Shown: in pieces, positions 59,660-64,000 of the stretch | How the letters are laid out: every line of letters starts with the position of its first letter | Position numbering within the stretch: the stretch's first letter is position 1 | Source of the DNA: an uncultured Bacteroidales bacterium | GTDB taxonomy: Bacteria; Bacteroidota; Bacteroidia; Bacteroidales; UBA932 | Length of the DNA stretch: 64,000 bases | Assembly (NCBI GenBank): GCA_905234475.1 | Contig: CAJOHX010000001.1 | Location: 62,001-126,000 of the forward strand | Direction: 5' to 3' | The notes under the pieces: generated by a model | Told to the model about the DNA's origin: nothing | What the model saw: only the letters and a program-made list of their open reading frames with translations | The model's database searches: none | Translations under genes and position numbers: made by a program

Positions 59660-61453
59660 TTAGTTAAGGCTGATAGCGCCGAATTTGCACTTCTCGATAC
59701 AGGTGCCGCACTTGATACAGTCGAGCTGGTTGATGACGTGGGGGTTCTTGACCACGCCGGTGATGGCACCGACGGGGCAGGCCCTCGCGCAGGCCGTACA
59801 GCCCTTGCACTTCTCGGGATCGATGACATACTTCTTCAGGGCCTTGCACTGGCCGGCGCGGCACTTCTTGTCCACGACGTGCTCGACGTACTCGTCCCAG
59901 AAGTTGTTGATGGTGGAGAGGACCGGGTTCGGGGAGGTCTGGCCAAGGCCGCACAGGGCGGTGTCCTTGATGACGGCGGAGAGGTTCTTCAGTTCCTCGA
60001 GATCCTCCATCGTGCCTTTGCCGTCCGTGATCTTGGTGAGGATCTCGAGCAGGCGCTTGTTGCCGACGCGGCACGGGGTGCACTTGCCGCAGGACTCGTC
60101 CACGGTGAAGCCCAGGTAGAACTTGGCGATGGCGACCATGCAGTCGTCTTCGTCCATGACGATCATGCCGCCGGAGCCCATCATCGAGCCGGCAGCCACG
60201 AGGCTGTCGTAGTCGATCGGGGTGTCGAGGTGCTTCTCGGTGAGGCAGCCGCCCGAAGGACCGCCCGTCTGGACGGCCTTGAACTTCTTGCCACCCTTGA
60301 TGCCGCCGCCGATCTCGTAGATGATCTCGCGGAGGGTGATGCCCATCGGGACCTCGATGAGGCCGACGTTGTTGATCTTGCCCGCCAGGGCGAAGACCTT
60401 GGTGCCCTTGGACTTCTCGGTGCCGATGCTCGAGAACCAGTCAGCCCCCTTGTTGATGATGACGGGGATGTTGGCGTAGGTCTCGACGTTGTTGACGTTG
60501 GTCGGCTTCTCGAGGTAGCCGGACTGGGCCGGGAACGGCGGTTTGAACGTAGGCTCGCCGCGCTTGCCCTCCATGGAGTGGATCAGGGCGGTCTCCTCGC
60601 CGCAGACGAAGGCGCCTGCGCCGTAGCGGAGCTCGATCTCGAAGTTGAAGCCGGTGCCCAGGATGTCCTTGCCCAGCAGGCCGTAGTCCTCGGCCTGCGC
60701 GATGGCGACCTGCAGGCGGTGGATGGCGAGCGGATACTCGGCGCGGATGTAGATGAGACCCTTGTCAGCCCCGATGCAGTAGCCGCAGATGGCCATGGCT
60801 TCAAGGATGGAGTGGGGATCTCCCTCGAGGACCGAGCGGTCCATGAAGGCGCCCGGGTCACCCTCGTCGGCGTTGCAGACGACGTACTTCTGCTCGCCGA
60901 CGCGGCTCTTGGAGGCAATCTCCCATTTCACGCCCGTGGGGAAACCGGCGCCGCCGCGTCCGCGGAGGCCGGACTTCTTGACCTCGGCGATGACCTCCTC
61001 GGGGGTCATCTCGGTGAGGCACTTGGCGAGGGCGGCATAGCCGTCGCGCGCGATGGATTCCTCGATGTTCTCAGGATCGATGAAACCGCAGTTGCGCAGG
61101 GCGATGCGGAGCTGCTTCTTGTAGAACTCCATGTGCTTGGAGTCGGACACGCTCTCGTTGGTGTCCGGGGCGACATAGAGGAGGCGGTGCACCTTGCGGC
61201 CCTTGATGATGTGCTCTTCGATGATTTCCTTGGCATCGGAGGGCTTCACCTGGGTGTAGAAGGTGTTGTCGGGAATGATCTTGACGATGGGACCCCTTTC
61301 GCAGAAACCGAAGCAGCCGGTGACGACCACTTTTGCGAAATCGGTCAGGTCGTGGGCCTCGAGCTCCTTGTTGAGCGCTTCGATGACCTCGCGGCTTCCG
61401 TTTGCGGTGCAACCTGTACCACCACAAACCAAAATATGCATTTTGACAGCCAT
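59660..61453 (-). CDS. hndC: Bifurcating hydrogenase subunit HndC/HydB (NuoF-like, FMN/NAD)
   Basis: A 597-residue protein: an N-terminal thioredoxin-like [2Fe-2S] domain with its Cys set (CGGTGC, GCFGFC), the NuoF core (GRGGAGFPTG, the NAD site; CNADEGDPGAF, FMN), the SLBB region, a [4Fe-4S] site (CGKCTPC) and two C-terminal ferredoxin sites (CKGCTACARACP, CIKCGTCIEKC). It oxidises or reduces NAD(P) and is the bifurcation site in this family. Confidence 0.96.
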   Translation of the reverse strand: MAVKMHILVCGGTGCTANGSREVIEALNKELEAHDLTDFAKVVVTGCFGFCERGPIVKIIPDNTFYTQVKPSDAKEIIEEHIIKGRKVHRLLYVAPDTNESVSDSKHMEFYKKQLRIALRNCGFIDPENIEESIARDGYAALAKCLTEMTPEEVIAEVKKSGLRGRGGAGFPTGVKWEIASKSRVGEQKYVVCNADEGDPGAFMDRSVLEGDPHSILEAMAICGYCIGADKGLIYIRAEYPLAIHRLQVAIAQAEDYGLLGKDILGTGFNFEIELRYGAGAFVCGEETALIHSMEGKRGEPTFKPPFPAQSGYLEKPTNVNNVETYANIPVIINKGADWFSSIGTEKSKGTKVFALAGKINNVGLIEVPMGITLREIIYEIGGGIKGGKKFKAVQTGGPSGGCLTEKHLDTPIDYDSLVAAGSMMGSGGMIVMDEDDCMVAIAKFYLGFTVDESCGKCTPCRVGNKRLLEILTKITDGKGTMEDLEELKNLSAVIKDTALCGLGQTSPNPVLSTINNFWDEYVEHVVDKKCRAGQCKALKKYVIDPEKCKGCTACARACPVGAITGVVKNPHVINQLDCIKCGTCIEKCKFGAISLN

Positions 61454-61474
61454 ATTCGCTTCTGTGGGTTAGGT

Positions 61475-61864
61475 TTAGATGGATCGGTAGTTGGCCGGCA
61501 GGATGCCTTCGATGAGCTCGCCTCCGATGATGTACTTCTCGATGATCTCCTTGGCGCGGGGGATCTTGACGTCACCGAACACGACGGGGTCCTTGCCGGG
61601 GATGGTGACCTCGACGGTAGGCTCGGCATAGCTGTAGCCCATATCGCCCACCTGCATCACGAGCGCCTTGATTTGGCGCTTGTCCAGTTCGGAGATGAAG
61701 TAGCTCATGGTCTCTTTCGCACCCGAGGCGATACCGCTGGTGGCCATTCCGACCTTGATTTGAATGATGGCTTCGGAGGAGTCGCTGTTTTCACGCATCG
61801 ACATCCTGCCCTGCATGCCCTCTTTGATCTTGCGGAGATCCGCGAGATTTTTGATCTTATTCAT
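61475..61864 (-). CDS. hndB: HndB-like subunit lacking [2Fe-2S] cysteines
   Basis: A 129-residue protein with the thioredoxin-like ferredoxin fold of HndB (VGMATSGIASGAKET, VGDMGYSYAEPTVEV). The family usually has Cys where this has S, D and S; the whole protein contains no cysteine at all. It may have become a structural subunit. First gene of the hydrogenase operon, with a leader of about 67 bases. Confidence 0.83.
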   Translation of the reverse strand: MNKIKNLADLRKIKEGMQGRMSMRENSDSSEAIIQIKVGMATSGIASGAKETMSYFISELDKRQIKALVMQVGDMGYSYAEPTVEVTIPGKDPVVFGDVKIPRAKEIIEKYIIGGELIEGILPANYRSI

Positions 61865-61936
61865 GGGTGTCCTCCAATGTTTTGAAAATAAAGTTATTAA
61901 TGTGTTAATAGTGATCGATACCTATAAAATAGCTGC

Positions 61937-61944
61937 TAAAGATA
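61937..61944 (-). promoter_or_regulatory. -7 box TATCTTTA for the hydrogenase operon
   Basis: One mismatch to TAnnTTTG on the minus strand. The 302-base gap 61865-62166 is AT-rich and holds this promoter, the aconitase promoter and two inverted repeats (61950-61994 and 62076-62090). I see no gene in it. Confidence 0.5.
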
Positions 61945-61949
61945 CAAAT

Positions 61950-61994
61950 AATCCCCGTAAAGAACAACGTATTTCCTTGAAAATCGCGGGGATT
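61950..61994. promoter_or_regulatory. Inverted repeat upstream of the hydrogenase promoter
   Basis: AATCCCCG and CGGGGATT, exact 8-base arms 29 bases apart, just upstream of the -7 box. Could bind a regulator or loop DNA; no known consensus was recognised. Confidence 0.3.
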
Positions 61995-62075
61995 ACGAAT
62001 TGTAAGCAATTGCGTCGGGAAACATGCCGTTTATTAATAAAAACGGGAAATATCGACCATTCGGAACTTTTTGCA

Positions 62076-62090
62076 AATTGAATATCAATT
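62076..62090. promoter_or_regulatory. Short palindrome upstream of the aconitase promoter
   Basis: AATTGA-ATA-TCAATT, a perfect 6-base palindrome about 38 bases before the acn -7 box. Operator-like, but chance is possible in AT-rich DNA. Confidence 0.25.
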
Positions 62091-62127
62091 AGTTTGACAA
62101 AAGTGTTTTATTAATCAAAATTTTCAC

Positions 62128-62135
62128 TATCTTTG
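62128..62135 (+). promoter_or_regulatory. -7 box TATCTTTG for aconitase
   Basis: A full TAnnTTTG match, 31 bases before ATG 62167. Confidence 0.6.
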
Positions 62136-62166
62136 TCACGAAAAGGTTAGTTAGCAGTGTTTCCTT

Positions 62167-64000
62167 ATGTTTGATTTGGAGGCGGTCCGGTCTTTTTACG
62201 AAGACTACGGAAGAAGGGTGGCGGCTGTCCGGCGGAAGCTTGGACGGCCGCTTGCGTTGTCCGAGAAGATCCTCTACGCGCATCTCTATGACCAGGGTTC
62301 CCTGCAGCCGCTGCGGCGGCTGGAGGATTTCGGCGAATTCCGCCCGGACCGCGTGGCGATGCAGGACGCGACCGCGCAGATGGCCCTGCTCCAGTTCATG
62401 AGCACGGGCCGCGAGGCCGTCAGCGTGCCGACCACGGTCCACTGCGACCACCTGATCTGTGCGCGCCAGGGCGCGGAGGCGGATTTGCCGGAGGCCCTGA
62501 AGGCCAATGCGGAAGTGTATGACTTCCTCGCGGCAGCGGCGGCGCGCTACGGAATCGGTTTCTGGAAGCCCGGCGCCGGCATCATCCATCAGATCGTCCT
62601 GGAGAATTACGCCTTCCCCGGCGGCATGATGGTCGGGACGGACTCCCACACCCCCAACGCCGGCGGCATGGGCATGCTCGCCATCGGCGTGGGCGGGGCG
62701 GATGCCGTGGACGTGATGACCGGCATGCCCTGGGAGCTGCGGATGCCCCGCATCATCGGTGTGCGCCTGACGGGCGCGCTGAAGGGCTGGGCGGCCCCCA
62801 AGGACGTCATCCTCAAGCTCGCCGGCTTGCTCACGGTCAAGGGCGGCACCAACGCCATCCTGGAGTATTTCGGCCCCGGCACGGAGAATCTCACCTGCAC
62901 CGGCAAGGCCACGATCTGCAACATGGGCGCCGAGGTCGGCGCCACGAGCTCGGTCTTCCCCTTCGGCGTGCACATTGCCGAATACCTCAAGGCAACCGGC
63001 CGCGCGGAAGTTGCCGCCATGGCGTCCGCGCTGAGCGCCGAGCTGCGCGCGGACGACGCCGTGCAGGCGCACCCCGAGCAGTACTACGACGAGGTCGTCC
63101 AGATCGACCTCTCCAAACTCGAACCCTATCTCAACGGCCCCTATACGCCCGACGCGGCCTGCCCGGTCGGCGAATTCAAGGATCGGCAGGCGCGGGAGCA
63201 TTTCCCGCACCGGGTGGAGGTGAGCCTGATCGGCTCCTGCACCAATTCCTCCTACCAGGATCTTTCGCGCGCGGCCTCCGTGGCCCGGGCGGCGCTGGAC
63301 GCCGGCCTGAAGCCGAAAGCCGGCCTGATCGTGATCCCGGGCAGCGCCCAGGTCAAGGCCACCGCCGAGCGCGACGGCCTGCTGGACACGCTGCGCGAGG
63401 CGGGCGCCCGGATCATGTCCAACGCCTGCGGCCCGTGCATCGGGCAATGGGAGCGGCAGACGGACGACCCGACGCGCCGCAACTCCATCGTGACCACGTT
63501 CAACCGCAATTTCGCGAAGCGCGCCGACGGCAACCCCGAGACGCACGCTTTCATCGCCTCCCCGGCGATGGCCATGGCGCTCTGCTTCGCGGGCGAGCTG
63601 GACTTCGACCCGCGCATCGACACCGTGGACGGCTGCTGGCTCCGCGCGCCGCGCGGCACCGAACTGCCGCCCCGCGGGTTCGTCGCCGACATCTCCGGCT
63701 ACGTGGCGCCGCAGCCCGGCAGCCCCGGCCCGCAGATCGCCCCCGACAGCCAGCGCCTGCAGGAGCTGAAGCCGTTTGCGCCCTGGGACGGGCGCGACTT
63801 CCTCGCCCTCCCGCTGCTGATCAAGACCAAGGGAAAATGCACCACGGACCACATCTCGATGGCCGGTCCCTGGCTCAAATACCGCGGCCACCTGGAGAAT
63901 ATTTCCGAGAACCTGCTGATGGGCGCCGTGGACGCCTTTACAGGCAAATCCGGCCCCGTTGCGCCCCGCGCCCGCGCCCTGCGCGACGCCGGCACCGGCA
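62167..64000 (+). CDS. acn: Aconitate hydratase, 3' end cut by window edge
   Basis: The frame is open from ATG 62167 to the right edge (611 residues visible). Cluster cysteines C358 (GSCTNSS), C421 and C424 (NACGPCIG) fall at the same numbers as in mitochondrial aconitase. Other blocks: TTVHCDHLI, GTDSHTPNAGGMGMLAIGVGGADAVD, KGKCTTDHISMAGPW. It interconverts citrate and isocitrate. It is divergent from the hydrogenase operon. Confidence 0.97.
   Translation, partial: MFDLEAVRSFYEDYGRRVAAVRRKLGRPLALSEKILYAHLYDQGSLQPLRRLEDFGEFRPDRVAMQDATAQMALLQFMSTGREAVSVPTTVHCDHLICARQGAEADLPEALKANAEVYDFLAAAAARYGIGFWKPGAGIIHQIVLENYAFPGGMMVGTDSHTPNAGGMGMLAIGVGGADAVDVMTGMPWELRMPRIIGVRLTGALKGWAAPKDVILKLAGLLTVKGGTNAILEYFGPGTENLTCTGKATICNMGAEVGATSSVFPFGVHIAEYLKATGRAEVAAMASALSAELRADDAVQAHPEQYYDEVVQIDLSKLEPYLNGPYTPDAACPVGEFKDRQAREHFPHRVEVSLIGSCTNSSYQDLSRAASVARAALDAGLKPKAGLIVIPGSAQVKATAERDGLLDTLREAGARIMSNACGPCIGQWERQTDDPTRRNSIVTTFNRNFAKRADGNPETHAFIASPAMAMALCFAGELDFDPRIDTVDGCWLRAPRGTELPPRGFVADISGYVAPQPGSPGPQIAPDSQRLQELKPFAPWDGRDFLALPLLIKTKGKCTTDHISMAGPWLKYRGHLENISENLLMGAVDAFTGKSGPVAPRARALRDAGTG

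Noticed and set aside
61764..62081. Small plus-strand frame in the gap before aconitase
   Set aside because: It begins inside the antisense of hndB, ends in promoter DNA and overlaps both promoters; no support as a gene.
61865..62166. tRNA or other stable RNA in the largest gap
   Set aside because: No cloverleaf, no CCA-type 3' end and no conserved T-loop sequence are visible; the gap is explained by two divergent promoters.

Overview
The window is GC-rich DNA from an uncultured-looking member of the Bacteroidales (Bacteroidota). The evidence is a SusC/SusD pair, many lipoproteins with Bacteroidota-type signal peptides, BACON domains, a DUF6377-type regulator, and repeated -7 promoter boxes of the Bacteroidota form TAnnTTTG. 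An HndABCD-type electron-bifurcating [FeFe]-hydrogenase implies an anaerobic, fermentative gut or rumen lifestyle. I cannot name a species. No tRNA, rRNA, CRISPR array, insertion sequence or phage gene is visible.

Layout. 1-5.2 kb: xylan side-chain removal (GH115, cut by the left edge; GH67 alpha-glucuronidase; SGNH esterase). 5.3-14.4 kb: an outer-membrane HExxH/propeller/barrel protein, a thioredoxin-like lipoprotein, galM, thyA-folA and two tandem Na+-symporters. 14.4-22.9 kb: three lipoprotein serpins, mutS, and an ECF sigma factor with a membrane-anchored beta-barrel partner; the third serpin carries a promoter motif resembling that of the sigma gene. 23-28.7 kb: an exported nucleoside hydrolase fused to a P-loop kinase-like domain, an alkaline phosphatase and a GH92 mannosidase. 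28.7-42.3 kb: a beta-glucan utilisation locus (DUF6377 regulator, SusC, SusD, glycan-binding lipoprotein, GH16, GH3, GH30). 42.3-45.4 kb: an accessory island with a chimeric GH92-leader/radical SAM fragment, a HepT-MntA toxin-antitoxin operon and an AT-rich lipoprotein, bordered by dispersed repeats. 45.4-49.8 kb: C69 dipeptidase, pheS, queuosine precursor transporter and queF. 49.8-61.9 kb: the hydrogenase cluster (hydE; hydG-hydF; structural subunits hndB-hndC-hndD-hndA; and a six-gene signalling-like module with two GHKL ATPases, two DRTGG proteins, a PHP protein and a hydrogenase-like protein that keeps the H-cluster ligands but has lost the proton-transfer cysteine). 62.2 kb to the right edge: an aconitase, cut by the edge.

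The most unusual signals are: (i) the hydrogenase-associated sensory module, with a HydF that seems to lack its NKxD motif and a ferredoxin-like subunit without cysteines; (ii) short palindromic repeats that lie inside reading frames, most densely in the linker of the sigma partner; (iii) the exported hydrolase-kinase fusion; (iv) the chimeric radical SAM fragment; (v) a MntA antitoxin with an extra N-terminal domain and a palindrome centred on its -33 promoter box; and (vi) a possible ECF sigma-serpin regulon.
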